From assembly GCA_011525845.1 (NCBI GenBank), contig WYBP01000021.1:1-50018 (forward strand): a stretch of DNA of 50,018 nt. Reading direction: 5' to 3'. The notes under the pieces were generated by a model. It had not been told where the DNA came from, made no database searches, and saw only the letters and a list, made by a program, of their open reading frames with translations. Source of the stretch: Gemmatimonadaceae bacterium (GTDB taxonomy: Bacteria; Gemmatimonadota; Gemmatimonadetes; Gemmatimonadales; Gemmatimonadaceae). A program made the translations under genes and the position numbers. Position 1 is the first letter of the stretch. Every line of letters starts with the position of its first letter. Below are positions 20,621 to 30,670 of this stretch, piece after piece.

Positions 20621-21747
20621 CGTCCGAGCCTGCCCGTCGTGCGCCCGGGTCCGGGCTGACCGGTACGATCGCGCTCGCCCTGCTGTTCGCGTCGCTGCAG
20701 GCCGCCTGCGGCGGTTCCTCCGGCGAGGTCCGGCTCGGCATGGCCGGCCCCTTCCACGAGGGGTTCGGGCTCGCCAACCAGAACGGCGCGCGCCTCGCGA
20801 TGGACGAGATCAACGCCGCCGGGGGGATCGGGGGCGACTCGCTCGTGCTCGAGTTCCGCAACGATTCCGCGGACGGTGCGCGCGCCGCACGCATCGCGCA
20901 GGAGTTCGTGGACGACCCCCGCATCTCGGCCGTGGTGGGGCACGTGACCTCGGGCGCGATGCTCGCGGCGGCCAAGGTCTACGACGGACAGCTCGCCGCG
21001 GTCGCCACCACCGCCTCCTCCGCGGCGCTCACGGGGATCTCCCCCTGGGCGTTCCGCGTCATCTCGAGCGACTCGGCCAACGGCGTGGACCTCGCGCGCT
21101 TCGCCCAGCGGCTCGGGAAGCGCCGGGCGGCCGTGCTCTATGAGAACGACGCGTATGGCCGGGGACTCGCGGACAACTTCCGGCGGAACTTCGAGGGCGA
21201 GGTGATCGCGCTCGATCCCATGGACGCCGACGCCTCGCGCGCCGAGCTCTACGTCGCCTGGCTGGTGCAGCGGCGCCCGGACCTCGTCTTCGTCGCCGGC
21301 ACGGAGCGCTCGGGCATCGCGCTCATGCGCGAGGCGCGCCGGCAGCAGCTGAGCGTGGACTTCCTCGGGGGCGACGGGTGGACGGGCGTCGTGGCGGACC
21401 CGGCCGCGGCCGAGGGCGCCTACGTCGGCGCGCCCTTCACGCCGCTCGACCCGCGCCCGGAGGCCCAGCGGTTCGTGGACGCCTTCCGCACCCGCTTCGG
21501 CGTGGAGCCCGACGGCAACGCCGCGCTGGCCTACGACGCGGTGCACCTCCTCGCCGCCGCGGTGCGCGCGGTGGGCACCGACCGGGGCGCGATCCGCGAC
21601 TGGCTCGCCAGCCGGACGACGGCCCAGCCCTTCGCCGGCGTGACGGGCGCGATCGCCTTCCAGGCGGACGGCGACCCGATCGGCAAGTCGTTCACCATGA
21701 CGCGGATCGCCGCCGGGCGTCTGACGGTCCCGGAGGCGGGGCGATGA
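20617..21747 (+). CDS. Periplasmic amino-acid-type solute-binding lipoprotein (Leu/Ile/Val-binding family)
   Basis: A 376-residue type I periplasmic-binding-fold protein. The N-terminus has a hydrophobic signal ([16 protein letters not shown]) with a Cys that could be lipidated. The two lobes show family segments [53 protein letters not shown] and [17 protein letters not shown]. LivJ-like proteins normally deliver amino acids or amides to ABC permeases, but no permease or ATPase genes follow; the next gene, overlapping by four bases, is a chemoreceptor. With agmatine-degrading genes upstream, an amine or arginine-related ligand is a reasonable guess, not shown by the sequence. Confidence 0.85.
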   Translation: MTSEPARRAPGSGLTGTIALALLFASLQAACGGSSGEVRLGMAGPFHEGFGLANQNGARLAMDEINAAGGIGGDSLVLEFRNDSADGARAARIAQEFVDDPRISAVVGHVTSGAMLAAAKVYDGQLAAVATTASSAALTGISPWAFRVISSDSANGVDLARFAQRLGKRRAAVLYENDAYGRGLADNFRRNFEGEVIALDPMDADASRAELYVAWLVQRRPDLVFVAGTERSGIALMREARRQQLSVDFLGGDGWTGVVADPAAAEGAYVGAPFTPLDPRPEAQRFVDAFRTRFGVEPDGNAALAYDAVHLLAAAVRAVGTDRGAIRDWLASRTTAQPFAGVTGAIAFQADGDPIGKSFTMTRIAAGRLTVPEAGR

Positions 21748-23447
21748 ACATCTTCGCGCTCTCCACCATCCGCGGCCGCCTGATCGCCGGGTTCCTCCTC
21801 CTCGTCGGCCTGCTCGTGGTCGCCGGCATGGTCGGGCGGCTCGCGATCAGCGCGTTCAGCGACGAGATCGGCACCGCGCTCACCTCGGTGCGGCAGGAGA
21901 CGTCGCTCACCGCGTCGCTCACCACGAGCGTGGCGCAGGAGCTCGGCGCCGCGGCGCGCTACGTGGACCGCGGGGCGCCGCAGGACCGGAACCTGTTCCG
22001 CAGCGCGGGATGGGAGGCGCACGCCGCGATCCGCGCGCTCAACGAGAGCGAGGGCCTCACCTCCACCGAACTTGGGCTCATCGCCGGCATCGACGACCGG
22101 CTCTCCACGATCGAGATCGGGCTCGCGCAGGCCCACCTCCTGCGCGACCTCGGGCGCACCGCGGAGGCCCTGGCCGGCGCCGAGGCGGTCCGTGCGCTCG
22201 AGGCCGACCTCACCCGCGACGTGGCGCGCCTCGGCGAGATGCGCAGCCGGCAGGTGGACGGCCGGATCCAGGACCTGCAGGCGACCGCCGGCCAGCGGCA
22301 GCGCTTCCTGCTCGCGGTGATCATCGGTGCGATCCTGCTGGGCATCGCCACCTTCATCAGCACCCTGCGGTCGATCGACGCGCCGCTGCGCCTCCTGGTC
22401 GCGCACGCCCGCGCGCTCAGCCAGGGACGGCTCACGGTGCGCACCGACTCCGAGCTCCCCGGGGAGTTCCGCGAGCTGGCGGACGCGATGAACACCACCG
22501 CGAGCTCGCTCTCGCGCGTGGCGAGCGTGGCGAGCAGCACCTCCGAGGAGGTCGCGACCTCGGCGCACCAGCTGACCTCCGCGGCGGAGCAGATCTCGAT
22601 GGCGGCCGCCCAGACGGCCACCGCGATGTCCGACGTGACCGAGGGCGCGGAGTCGCAGGTGTCGACGCTGCGCGACGCGGACCAGTCGCTCCAGACGGTG
22701 CGGGAACGGGCGCACGAGGTGCGCGCGGGGGCGGAGGAGGTGGTGGACCTCTCGGCCGAGATCGAGCGGCAGGCGCGCGAGAAGCGGGCCGAGGTGGCCC
22801 GCGCGCGGGCGCTGCTGCTCGAGATCCGGCAGTCGGTGGACCGCGCCGCGGCCGAGGTGCGCGAGCTGAACGCGACGGCGGAGAGCATCAACCGCTTCGT
22901 GGGGATCGTGAGCCGCATCGCCGAGCAGACCAACCTCCTCTCGCTGAACGCGGCGATCGAGGCGGCGCGGGCGGGCGCGGCCGGCCGCGGGTTCGCCGTC
23001 GTGGCCGACGAGGTGCGCAAGCTGGCCGACCAGGCGCAGCAGGCGGCGGACGACGTGGTGCAGCTCACCGCCGTGGTGACGCGCCGGGTGGGCTCCACCA
23101 CCTCGGCGATGGAGACCGGCGCCACCCGCGTGGCGGAGATCGAGACCGTCTCGGCCGGGATCGACGGCGCGCTCGAGACCATCGGCCGGTCGGCCGAGCA
23201 GACCCGCACCGCCGCGCTGGGACTCGGGGAGGCGGCCGACCTGAACGTGAGCGCGGTGAACGCGGCCGCGGCCGGCATCTCGCAGGCCGCGCGCACGGCG
23301 GAGAGCCACGCGGCGGCGGCCGAGCAGGTCGGGGCGTCCACGCAGGAGCAGAGCGCCGCGTGCGAGGAGATGTCGGGTGCGGCGACCGCCCTCCTCCAGG
23401 GGTCGGTGCGCCTCAAGGAGATCGTCGCCGGGCTCCGCACGGAATGA
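21744..23447 (+). CDS. Methyl-accepting chemotaxis protein
   Basis: A 567-residue transmembrane chemoreceptor. The first membrane segment is [19 protein letters not shown] (residues ~14-32), followed by a periplasmic helical sensor of about 150 residues and a second segment ([15 protein letters not shown], ~205-220). A HAMP-like stretch ([20 protein letters not shown]) and a long cytoplasmic coiled coil follow, with the signalling tip [18 protein letters not shown] and [18 protein letters not shown]. No C-terminal CheR-docking pentapeptide is seen. The ATG overlaps the stop of the solute-binding lipoprotein gene, which suggests that the binding protein presents its ligand to this receptor; that is inference. 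Confidence 0.9.
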   Translation: MNIFALSTIRGRLIAGFLLLVGLLVVAGMVGRLAISAFSDEIGTALTSVRQETSLTASLTTSVAQELGAAARYVDRGAPQDRNLFRSAGWEAHAAIRALNESEGLTSTELGLIAGIDDRLSTIEIGLAQAHLLRDLGRTAEALAGAEAVRALEADLTRDVARLGEMRSRQVDGRIQDLQATAGQRQRFLLAVIIGAILLGIATFISTLRSIDAPLRLLVAHARALSQGRLTVRTDSELPGEFRELADAMNTTASSLSRVASVASSTSEEVATSAHQLTSAAEQISMAAAQTATAMSDVTEGAESQVSTLRDADQSLQTVRERAHEVRAGAEEVVDLSAEIERQAREKRAEVARARALLLEIRQSVDRAAAEVRELNATAESINRFVGIVSRIAEQTNLLSLNAAIEAARAGAAGRGFAVVADEVRKLADQAQQAADDVVQLTAVVTRRVGSTTSAMETGATRVAEIETVSAGIDGALETIGRSAEQTRTAALGLGEAADLNVSAVNAAAAGISQAARTAESHAAAAEQVGASTQEQSAACEEMSGAATALLQGSVRLKEIVAGLRTE

Positions 23448-24169
23448 GCGGGAAGGCCGTGCCCCCCACGGGCGAGTCGGGCAGGGCGACGCTGGCCGAT
23501 GTCCCGCGCGGCACGCCCGGCGTGGTGCTGTTGAGCGGGGGGCTCGATTCCGCGACCGTCCTCGCGCTCGCGACCCGCGCGGGGTACGCGGTGCACGCGC
23601 TCACCTTCCGCTACGGCCAGCGACACGGCCTCGAGATCGAGCGGGCACGCGCGCTCGCCACCACCTGGGGCGTGGCGAAGCACGTCGTCGTGGACATCGA
23701 CCTGCGCCTCTTCGGGGGCTCGGCCCTCACCGCCGATGTCGAGGTGCCGAAGGACCGATCGTCGGCCGAGGGAGGCATCCCGGTCACGTACGTGCCGGCG
23801 CGGAACACGATCTTCCTCTCGTTCGCGCTGGCCTGGGCGGAGACCGTGGGCGCGTCCGACATCATGATCGGCGTGAACGCGCTCGACTACAGCGGCTATC
23901 CCGACTGCCGCCCGGAGTACATCGCCGCGTTCGAGCGGATGGCGAACCTCGCCACGCGCGCCGGAGTGGAGGGGACGATGCGGACGCGCGTGCTAACGCC
24001 CCTCATCGCCCTGAGCAAGGCGGAGATCATCCTCACCGGGCGCGCGCTCGGAGTGGACTACGACGCCACCCTCTCGTGCTATGATCCCTCGGCGGACGGG
24101 ACGCCCTGCGGGCACTGCGACTCCTGCCTGATCCGGCGCCGCGGGTTCGAGGAAGCCGCCAGCTCCTGA
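23444..24169 (+). CDS. queC: 7-cyano-7-deazaguanine synthase
   Basis: A 241-residue QueC. It converts 7-carboxy-7-deazaguanine to preQ0 using ATP and ammonia in queuosine synthesis. Visible are the PP-loop motif [10 protein letters not shown] near residue 30, [46 protein letters not shown] and the C-terminal zinc cysteines in [19 protein letters not shown]. The first ~20 residues before GVVLLSGG are longer than usual. The ATG overlaps the chemoreceptor stop by four bases; queE follows after 61 bases. QueD is not in the window. Confidence 0.95.
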   Translation: MSGKAVPPTGESGRATLADVPRGTPGVVLLSGGLDSATVLALATRAGYAVHALTFRYGQRHGLEIERARALATTWGVAKHVVVDIDLRLFGGSALTADVEVPKDRSSAEGGIPVTYVPARNTIFLSFALAWAETVGASDIMIGVNALDYSGYPDCRPEYIAAFERMANLATRAGVEGTMRTRVLTPLIALSKAEIILTGRALGVDYDATLSCYDPSADGTPCGHCDSCLIRRRGFEEAASS

Positions 24170-24230
24170 CCCGTGTGGCGTAGATTCCGGTGGCGCAGGG
24201 GCCGTCGCATCGCCCCCTTCTTCCCATCCC

Positions 24231-24860
24231 GTGTACGCCGTCAAGGAGATCTTCTATACGCTGCAGGGCGAGGGCGTCCACGCCGGACGTCCGGCCGTGT
24301 TCTGCCGTTTCGCGGGGTGCAACCTGTGGACGGGGCGCGAGGAGGACCGGGCGAGCGCCGTCTGCGACTTCTGCGACACGGACTTCGTCGGGATCGGCCC
24401 GGACGGGGGGCGGTTCGCGACCGCCGAGGCGCTCGCCGACGCGGTGGCGGCGCGGTGGCCGGCCTCGGGGGAGGGACGCCGGTTCGTCGTCTGCACGGGG
24501 GGTGAGCCCCTGCTGCAGCTCGACGAGGCGGCGATCGATGCCCTGCACGCGCGGGGCTTCGAGGTGGCCGTGGAGACCAACGGGACGCAGCCGCTCCCGC
24601 GTGGGCTCGACTGGGTCTGCGTGAGCCCCAAGGCCGCGGCCCCGGTGGTGGTGACCGGGGGGGACGAGCTCAAGCTGGTCTATCCGCAGCCGCTGGCGCC
24701 GCCCGAACGCTTCGCCGGGCTCGACTTCCGCCACTGGATGCTGCAGCCGATGGACGGGGCGCGCCTCGCGGAGAACACCGCGGCGGCGGTCGCCTACTGC
24801 CTGGCGCATCCGCGGTGGCGCCTCTCGGTGCAGACGCACAAGGTCGTCGGCGTCCGCTGA
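24231..24860 (+). CDS. queE: 7-carboxy-7-deazaguanine synthase (radical SAM)
   Basis: A 209-residue QueE that makes 7-carboxy-7-deazaguanine from 6-carboxytetrahydropterin with SAM and a [4Fe-4S] cluster. The N-terminus VKEIFYTLQGEGVHAGRPAVF and the unusual spaced cluster motif Cys30-x14-Cys45-x2-Cys48 (AGCNLW...CDFCDTDF) are diagnostic of QueE, as are CTGGEPLLQLD and VETNGTQPLP. The start is GTG 24231, giving the normal family N-terminus. A TAGATT hexamer at 24181-24186 could be its own promoter element. With queC just upstream it forms a queuosine or preQ0 gene pair. Confidence 0.95.
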   Translation: MYAVKEIFYTLQGEGVHAGRPAVFCRFAGCNLWTGREEDRASAVCDFCDTDFVGIGPDGGRFATAEALADAVAARWPASGEGRRFVVCTGGEPLLQLDEAAIDALHARGFEVAVETNGTQPLPRGLDWVCVSPKAAAPVVVTGGDELKLVYPQPLAPPERFAGLDFRHWMLQPMDGARLAENTAAAVAYCLAHPRWRLSVQTHKVVGVR

Positions 24861-24977
24861 CGCCCCGGTCACGCCCGGATCACGCCCGGGTGGCGTCCCG
24901 GCCCGGCCCGAAGAACCCGCGCCCGGCGTATTGACGTCAGCGCCTTGGGGGCGGAACTTAAGCGCGTCCCCGGTGGG

Positions 24978-24995
24978 CGTGTGACCACGGTCACA
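24978..24995. promoter_or_regulatory. Perfect Crp-like palindrome upstream of the TonB receptor
   Basis: GTGTGACCACGGTCACAC is an inverted repeat with 8-bp arms and contains TGTGA-N6-TCACA (24979-24994), the classical Crp/Vfr-type recognition pattern. It lies about 66 bases before the receptor ATG and about 45 bases after a TTGACG that could serve as a -35 element (near 24932). It would suit catabolite or cNMP control of the receptor. The only cNMP-binding protein in the window (866) has no DNA-binding domain. Confidence 0.5.
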
Positions 24996-25060
24996 CCCGT
25001 CGGGCTGGGTCGCCGCATCCGGCCGCCCACTCCACACCAGTTCCTCGAGGTGTCATCAGT

Positions 25061-27928
25061 ATGCGAATCCGACTCGTCAGCACGGTGCTCGCGGTCATCG
25101 GCCTTGTCGCTGCCGCAGGTACCGCCGACGCCCAATCCGGGACCGTCTCCGGCCGCGTGACCCAGACCGAGTCTGGGAACGCCGTCTCGGCGGCACAGGT
25201 CTCCGTGGTGCAGGGCGCCACTCGTGTCGGCGCAGGACAGAGCGGCGACGACGGCACCTTCCGCATCGCGAACGTCCCGGCGGGCACCTACGCCGTGGTC
25301 GTGACGCGCATCGGCTTCGTCGTCCGGCGCATCGAGGGCGTGACGGTCACCGCCGGCGCGACCACGACGGTGAACGTCCAGCTCTCCGAGCTGGCGGCGC
25401 AGCTGAACCAGGTCGTCACGACGGCCACGCGCGGCGCGGAGCCGGAGAAGATCCTCGACTCGCCGAACGCCATCTCGGTCGTCACCGCGGAGCGGATCGC
25501 GGAGCGGCCGGCCCTGACGGTCACCGACCACATCAAGGGCCAGCCCGGCCTCTCGATCTCGCAGGGCGGCCTGGTGCAGTCGAACATCGTCTCGCGCGGC
25601 TTCAACAACGCGTTCTCGACGTCGATGCTGATGATGCAGGACTACCGCTTCGCCGGGGTCCCGTCGCTGCGCGTCAACGTGCCGGCGCTCTTCACGGGCA
25701 CGGGCGAGGACATCGACCGCATCGAACTCCTGCAGGGTCCGGCCTCGGCGCTCTACGGCCCGAACTCGGGCGCCGGCGTGCTCCACGTGATCACCAAGTC
25801 GCCCTTCCAGTCGCAGGGCACGACGCTCACGCTCGACGGCGGCTCGCGCTCCATGCTCCGCGTCGCCGGGCGCAACGCCGGCACCTTCGGCGAGAACAAG
25901 TTCGGCTACAAGCTCTCGGGCGAGTACTTCACGGCCAAGGACTGGGAGTACACCGACCCGAACGAGGCGCAGCTCGGCCCCTCGGCCACCCCGGCGGAGC
26001 GCGCGGCGTACGCGCGCTGGTCGGCGACCGACGCCCGCATCCCGGCGTCGCGGCAGGGCCAGCTCAAGGTCCGCGACCACGACCTCGAGAAGTACTCGGG
26101 CGAGGCGCGCCTCGACTACCGCCCGAACGAGGACACCGAGTTCATCTCGACCGTCGGCTACTCGCTCTTCGGCAGCGGCGTCGAGATCACGACGACCTTC
26201 GGCGGCGCCCAAGTGAAGAACTGGAGCTACACCAACCTCCAGCAGCGCTTCCGGCACAAGAAGTTCTTCGCGCAGGTGTTCTACAACTCGTCGAACTCCG
26301 GCAACAGCACCCCGACCGACGACGCGGGCAGCTTCTACCTGCGTTCGGGCCTCCCCGTGGTGGACAACTCCACGGTGCTCGTGGGACAGGCGCAGCAGGG
26401 CTTCAGCCTCGGCGACACGAAGTTCACGGCCGGCGTCGACTACATCGCGACCACGCCGCAGACCGAAGGCACGATCATGGGGCGCAACGAGAACGACGAC
26501 AAGATCAACGAGATGGGTGGCTACCTGCAGATCACGCACCCGATCTCGGAGAAGGTCGACTTCCTCGGCGCCGTGCGCGGCGACATGAACTCGCGGATCG
26601 AGGGGAGCCAGTTCTCCCCGCGCGCCGCGTTCCTCTACAAGGCGACGCCGACGCAGAACTTCCGCCTGACGTACAACCGGGCGTTCAACTCCCCGGCCTC
26701 GTTCTCGTTCTTCCTCGACCAGTGGGCGGGCGTCCGCCAGAACCTCGGACCGGCGCTCGGGAACGTGGACGTGCAGATCTTCGGCAACCCGCCCAAGGAA
26801 GGGTGGCGCTACGACCGCAGCTGCGACCCGGCCATCAACGGCGGCCTCTGCATGCGCTCGCCGCTGGCCGGCCCGAACCCGGTGCCCGCGACGGGCGCCA
26901 ACCTCGTGCCGGGCGTGATGGCGGTGAACGGACTCGCGCTCGCCACGGCGACGCAGACCGCGTTCGGCCTCTCGAACGCGCAGCGTGACGCGATCCGCGC
27001 CGGCCTGGTGGGCCTCACGCCCACCAACGCGCAGGTGGCGGGCGTGCTCCGCAACCTGCTCGCTCCCGGCACGCCGATCGTCCCCTGGACGAACCCGGTG
27101 GACCTCTCGCCCCTCGGCGCCAACTTCTCCAACACCTTCGAGCTCGGCTACAAGGGCGTGCTCGCGAACAGGCTCCGCATCGCGGTGGACTACTGGTACC
27201 AGATCCGCCCGGCCGATCCCACCACCCAGGTCGTGAACGGCGATGACGCCGTCTTCCTCGACCCGGCGACCCTCGGCGCCTACCTCGGCAGCACGATGGG
27301 CCCGGTCCTCGCCTCGAACGGCGTCCCGGGGGCGGCGATCAACGCCGTCATCACCGGCTGGGTCACGCAGCTGGCCGCGCTCCCCGGCGGCATGCTCAAC
27401 TTCAACAACCCGAACTACGACAAGACCTACCTGGTCTTCACGTACCAGAACTCGACCGGCCAGGTGGACGTCCGCGGGGTGGACGTCGCGCTGGACTACC
27501 TGCTGACCGACTCGTGGACCATCGAGGCCACCTACTCCAACCTCAGCAAGAACGTCTTCACCAAGGCGCCCGGCGCCTCGGCGGCCAACCCGCTCGCGGC
27601 CAACACGCCGAAGCACCGCGGCACGCTCACCTTCCACTACGCGAACGAGGGACGGGGCCTGAGCGGCGAGGTCCGCGGCCGGTACACCGACGCGTTCGAC
27701 GTCAACTCCGGCGTCTACAACAGCTACAACGTCGGCACGCCGATCCCGTACGACCGTGTCGAGACCGCGGCGCTGGTGGATGCGGGCGTCTCGTACCGCC
27801 TGCCGTTCGCGTCGAACGTCCGCTTCTCGCTCAACGCGCAGAACGTGTTCAACAACTACAAGGCCACCTTCATCGGCGTGCCGGTGATGGGGCGCTTCAT
27901 CAGCTCGCGCCTGCAGTACACCTTCTAG
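25061..27928 (+). CDS. TonB-dependent outer-membrane receptor with N-terminal carboxypeptidase-regulatory-like domain
   Basis: A 955-residue protein: signal peptide (VLAVIGLVAAAGTADAQ, ~1-25), a CarboxypepD_reg-like beta domain (~26-110, GTVSGRVTQTESGNAVSAAQVSV through the GTTTTVNVQLSEL-like end), a TonB plug (~130-250, with SPNAISVVTAERIAERPALTV and IELLQGPASALYGPNSGAGVL) and a C-terminal 22-strand-type barrel ending in LQYTF with terminal Phe, the usual outer-membrane insertion signal. Such proteins import large or scarce nutrients using TonB energy; the ligand cannot be read. It is monocistronic, with a Crp-like site upstream and a strong terminator after it. Confidence 0.93.
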   Translation: MRIRLVSTVLAVIGLVAAAGTADAQSGTVSGRVTQTESGNAVSAAQVSVVQGATRVGAGQSGDDGTFRIANVPAGTYAVVVTRIGFVVRRIEGVTVTAGATTTVNVQLSELAAQLNQVVTTATRGAEPEKILDSPNAISVVTAERIAERPALTVTDHIKGQPGLSISQGGLVQSNIVSRGFNNAFSTSMLMMQDYRFAGVPSLRVNVPALFTGTGEDIDRIELLQGPASALYGPNSGAGVLHVITKSPFQSQGTTLTLDGGSRSMLRVAGRNAGTFGENKFGYKLSGEYFTAKDWEYTDPNEAQLGPSATPAERAAYARWSATDARIPASRQGQLKVRDHDLEKYSGEARLDYRPNEDTEFISTVGYSLFGSGVEITTTFGGAQVKNWSYTNLQQRFRHKKFFAQVFYNSSNSGNSTPTDDAGSFYLRSGLPVVDNSTVLVGQAQQGFSLGDTKFTAGVDYIATTPQTEGTIMGRNENDDKINEMGGYLQITHPISEKVDFLGAVRGDMNSRIEGSQFSPRAAFLYKATPTQNFRLTYNRAFNSPASFSFFLDQWAGVRQNLGPALGNVDVQIFGNPPKEGWRYDRSCDPAINGGLCMRSPLAGPNPVPATGANLVPGVMAVNGLALATATQTAFGLSNAQRDAIRAGLVGLTPTNAQVAGVLRNLLAPGTPIVPWTNPVDLSPLGANFSNTFELGYKGVLANRLRIAVDYWYQIRPADPTTQVVNGDDAVFLDPATLGAYLGSTMGPVLASNGVPGAAINAVITGWVTQLAALPGGMLNFNNPNYDKTYLVFTYQNSTGQVDVRGVDVALDYLLTDSWTIEATYSNLSKNVFTKAPGASAANPLAANTPKHRGTLTFHYANEGRGLSGEVRGRYTDAFDVNSGVYNSYNVGTPIPYDRVETAALVDAGVSYRLPFASNVRFSLNAQNVFNNYKATFIGVPVMGRFISSRLQYTF

Positions 27929-27962
27929 CAGGCCTCGCAGGACCCCCGCGACGGGGGTGAAC

Positions 27963-28001
27963 GGAGCGGGGTGGGCCACTCGGCCCACCCCGCTTCGTTT
28001 A
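27963..28001 (+). terminator. Rho-independent terminator after the TonB receptor
   Basis: GCGGGGTGGGCC (27966-27977) and GGCCCACCCCGC (27982-27993) pair perfectly over 12 bp, extendable outward by an A-T and other pairs, around an ACTC loop. It is followed by TTCGTTT. It lies 35 bases after the receptor stop. The T-rich tail also contributes to the -10-like TATACT of the next gene. Confidence 0.85.
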
Positions 28002-28011
28002 TACTCCACGG
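28000..28011 (+). promoter_or_regulatory. -10-like element directly before the glycerophosphodiesterase gene
   Basis: TATACT (28000-28005) ends six bases before the GTG at 28012. Transcription would start at the GTG, giving a leaderless message. No Shine-Dalgarno is seen; the bases between hold the end of the terminator and the hexamer. Confidence 0.45.
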
Positions 28012-28791
28012 GTGCTCGTGCTCCTCGACCCGACGAAACGCCCGGTGATCGGGCACCGTGGCAACCGCGCCCATGCGCCCGAGAACACCCTCGAGTCGCT
28101 CGCGCAGGCCGTCGCCTGCGGCGCCGAGGCCATCGAGTTCGACCTGCACCTCTCGCGCGACGGCGTGCCCGTGGTGCTGCACGACCCCACGCTCGACCGC
28201 ACCACCGACGCCACGGGCGAGGCGCGCGACCGGACGGCGGCCGAACTTGCCAAGGTGGACGCGGGTGCACGGTTCACCACCGACGGCGGCCGCACCTTCC
28301 CCTACCGCGGACGCGGGATCGGCGTGCCCACGCTGGAGCAGGCGCTGGCGCAGCACCCGGGGCACCCGATGGTGATCGAGATGAAGACCGTGGAGGTCGC
28401 CGCGCCCGCGCTCGCCGTGCTCGAGCGCGCCGGCGCGCTCGGCCACGTGCTGATCGGCAGCTTCATCGATGAGGCGCTCCTCCCTTTTGCACGCGCCGGT
28501 GTCCCGGTCTGCGGGGCACCGAACGCCCTGGCGCGGTTGTACCTTCCGGCACTCCTCGGCGCGACCCCGCGCGACATCCCCTACGACTCCATGTGCATCC
28601 CGCGCACCCATCGTGGCCTCCCGATCCCGGTCCGGCAGTTCGCCCGCGTGATGCGCGCGCACGGCCGCACCGTGCACGTCTGGACGGTGAATGACCGCCG
28701 GGTCGCCCGCCGCCTCTGGGCGCGCGGCGTGAACGGCATCATCAGCGACGACCCGGCGGCGATGCTCCTCGAGCGCGGGGGACCGGCGTGA
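28012..28791 (+). CDS. Glycerophosphodiester phosphodiesterase
   Basis: A 259-residue GDPD-family TIM-barrel enzyme, which hydrolyses deacylated phospholipids such as glycerophosphocholine to glycerol 3-phosphate and an alcohol. Catalytic and metal residues are in VIGHRGNRAHAPENTLES, AIEFDLHLSRDGVPVVLHDPTLDRTT, and MVIEMKT, with VHVWTVND near the C-terminus. No signal peptide, so it is likely cytoplasmic. The start is GTG at 28012; the TGA overlaps the following exporter gene by four bases, so the two are co-translated. Confidence 0.93.
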   Translation: MLVLLDPTKRPVIGHRGNRAHAPENTLESLAQAVACGAEAIEFDLHLSRDGVPVVLHDPTLDRTTDATGEARDRTAAELAKVDAGARFTTDGGRTFPYRGRGIGVPTLEQALAQHPGHPMVIEMKTVEVAAPALAVLERAGALGHVLIGSFIDEALLPFARAGVPVCGAPNALARLYLPALLGATPRDIPYDSMCIPRTHRGLPIPVRQFARVMRAHGRTVHVWTVNDRRVARRLWARGVNGIISDDPAAMLLERGGPA

Positions 28792-30629
28792 CCGCGGCCG
28801 TGCAGCCCGGGAAGGCGGAGAAGCGCAAGACGAACTACCGGGCCGCCTGGGCGGAGACCCGGAAGCTCATGCGCCAGCATCGCACGGCGCTCGGGGCGGG
28901 GCTCGCGCTCATGCTGGTGAACCGCCTGGCCGGCCTCGTCCTGCCGGGGAGCGTGAAGTGGATCATCGACGAGGTGCTCACCAAGGGGCGCCTCGAACTG
29001 CTCACCCCGATCGCCGTCGCCGCCGGCGTCGCGACGCTGCTGCAGGCCTCGAGCTCCTTCGCGCTCTCGCAGGTGATCTCGGTCGCCGCGCAGCGCGCCA
29101 TCACCGAGCTCCGCCGGCGCGTGCAGGCGCACATCCTCCGCCTCCCGGTCACCTTCTTCGACGCGACGCAGAGCGGCATCCTGATCACCCGCGTGATGAC
29201 CGACGCCGAGGGGATCCGGAACCTGATCGGCACGGGGATCATCCAGCTCGTGGGGGGCCTCGTCACCGCCAGCCTCGCGCTCGCCTACCTCTTCTGGCTG
29301 AACTGGTTCCTGACGGCCTGCACCCTCGGCTTCCTGGCCATCTTCGGCGGGGTGATGGCGTACGCCTTCGCCAAGCTGCGCCCGGTGTTCCGCGAGCGCT
29401 CGAAGATCCAGGCCGAGGTCTCGGGGCGGCTGGGGCAGGCGATGGGGGGCGTGCGGGTGGTGAAGGTGTACACGGCGGAGAAGCGCGAGGAGATCGTCTT
29501 CACGCACGGCGCGCACCGGCTCTTCCGGAACATCGCGTCGACCATCACGGGGACGAGCGCGATCGGGGCGGTCTCCACCGTGATCATCGGCGCCGTGGGC
29601 GTGCTGATCCTCACGGTGGGCGGGCGCGCGGTCGCCGCCGGCACCATGACGATGGGCGACCTGGTGTCCTACATCTTCTTCGTGGGCATCGTCTCGTTCC
29701 CGGTGGTCCAGATGGCCTCGATCGGGACGCAGATCACCGAGGCGTTCGCCGGGCTGGACCGGATCCGCGAGATCTTCGAGACCCCCACGGAGGACCAGGA
29801 CGACCTCTCGCGCGACCGGCTCGCGCGGCCGGACGGGGACGTGGCGTTCGAGCACGTCTGGTTCGAGTACCGCGAGGGGATCCCGGTGCTCAAGGACATC
29901 ACCTTCACCGCCCCGGCGGGGACCACCACGGCCCTCGTGGGCTCCAGCGGCTCCGGCAAGAGCACGCTGATCTCGCTCATCCTCGCCTTCAACCGCCCCA
30001 ACCGCGGGCGCGTGCTCATCGGCGGGCAGGACCTCGCGACGCTGCGGCTCCGCGACTACCGCTCCACGCTGGGCGTCGTGCTGCAGGACAACTTCCTCTT
30101 CGACGGCACGATCGCCGAGAACATCGCCTTCTCCAAGCCGGGCGCCACGGCGGAGGAGGTGCGCGAGGCCGCGCGGATCGCCAACTGCGAGGAGTTCGTG
30201 TCGGGGTTCCCCGACGGGTACGACACGATCGTCGGGGAGCGGGGGGTGAAGCTCTCGGGCGGGCAGCGGCAGCGCGTCGCGATCGCCCGCGCCATCCTCG
30301 CCGACCCGCAGATCCTCCTGCTGGACGAGGCCACCTCGAGCCTCGACAGCGAGAGCGAGCGGGAGATCCGCGAGGCGTTGCGCTCGCTGCGGTCGGGGCG
30401 GACGACCTTCGTCATCGCGCACCGGCTCTCGACCATCCGGAGCGCGGACCAGATCCTCGTGCTCGAGCACGGGGAGATCGTCGAGCGCGGCCGGCACCGC
30501 GACCTGATGGCGCTCAACGGCCGCTACCGGGAGCTGCACGACACGCAGCACGAGATCGAGAAGGACCTCTTCATCAATCCCGGCGAGGAGCTCCAGCCCC
30601 TCAACGACGCGGCCGGCGCGGGCAACTAG
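28788..30629 (+). CDS. ABC exporter half-transporter, MsbA-like (fused membrane and ATPase domains)
   Basis: A 613-residue protein with an N-terminal six-helix exporter domain (~30-330) and a C-terminal ATPase domain (~350-590). ATPase motifs: Walker A GSSGSGKSTL, Q-loop VVLQDNFLF, signature LSGGQRQRVAIARA, Walker B ILLLDEATSSLD and switch AHRLSTI. It should work as a homodimer; by similarity of arrangement it belongs with lipid-A/lipid flippases and multidrug exporters, but the substrate is not determined. The start overlaps the stop of the glycerophosphodiesterase gene, which fits a lipid-related role weakly. Confidence 0.92.
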   Translation: MTAAVQPGKAEKRKTNYRAAWAETRKLMRQHRTALGAGLALMLVNRLAGLVLPGSVKWIIDEVLTKGRLELLTPIAVAAGVATLLQASSSFALSQVISVAAQRAITELRRRVQAHILRLPVTFFDATQSGILITRVMTDAEGIRNLIGTGIIQLVGGLVTASLALAYLFWLNWFLTACTLGFLAIFGGVMAYAFAKLRPVFRERSKIQAEVSGRLGQAMGGVRVVKVYTAEKREEIVFTHGAHRLFRNIASTITGTSAIGAVSTVIIGAVGVLILTVGGRAVAAGTMTMGDLVSYIFFVGIVSFPVVQMASIGTQITEAFAGLDRIREIFETPTEDQDDLSRDRLARPDGDVAFEHVWFEYREGIPVLKDITFTAPAGTTTALVGSSGSGKSTLISLILAFNRPNRGRVLIGGQDLATLRLRDYRSTLGVVLQDNFLFDGTIAENIAFSKPGATAEEVREAARIANCEEFVSGFPDGYDTIVGERGVKLSGGQRQRVAIARAILADPQILLLDEATSSLDSESEREIREALRSLRSGRTTFVIAHRLSTIRSADQILVLEHGEIVERGRHRDLMALNGRYRELHDTQHEIEKDLFINPGEELQPLNDAAGAGN

Positions 30630-30670
30630 CCCACGCCGGCCGGAGGCGCGCGGGGGACGCGCGCGGACCG

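Noticed and set aside
24869-28270. A 1133-codon minus-strand open frame opposite the TonB receptor
   Set aside because: Same reason: a composition-driven shadow frame, low-complexity and without domains, opposite a clear receptor gene.
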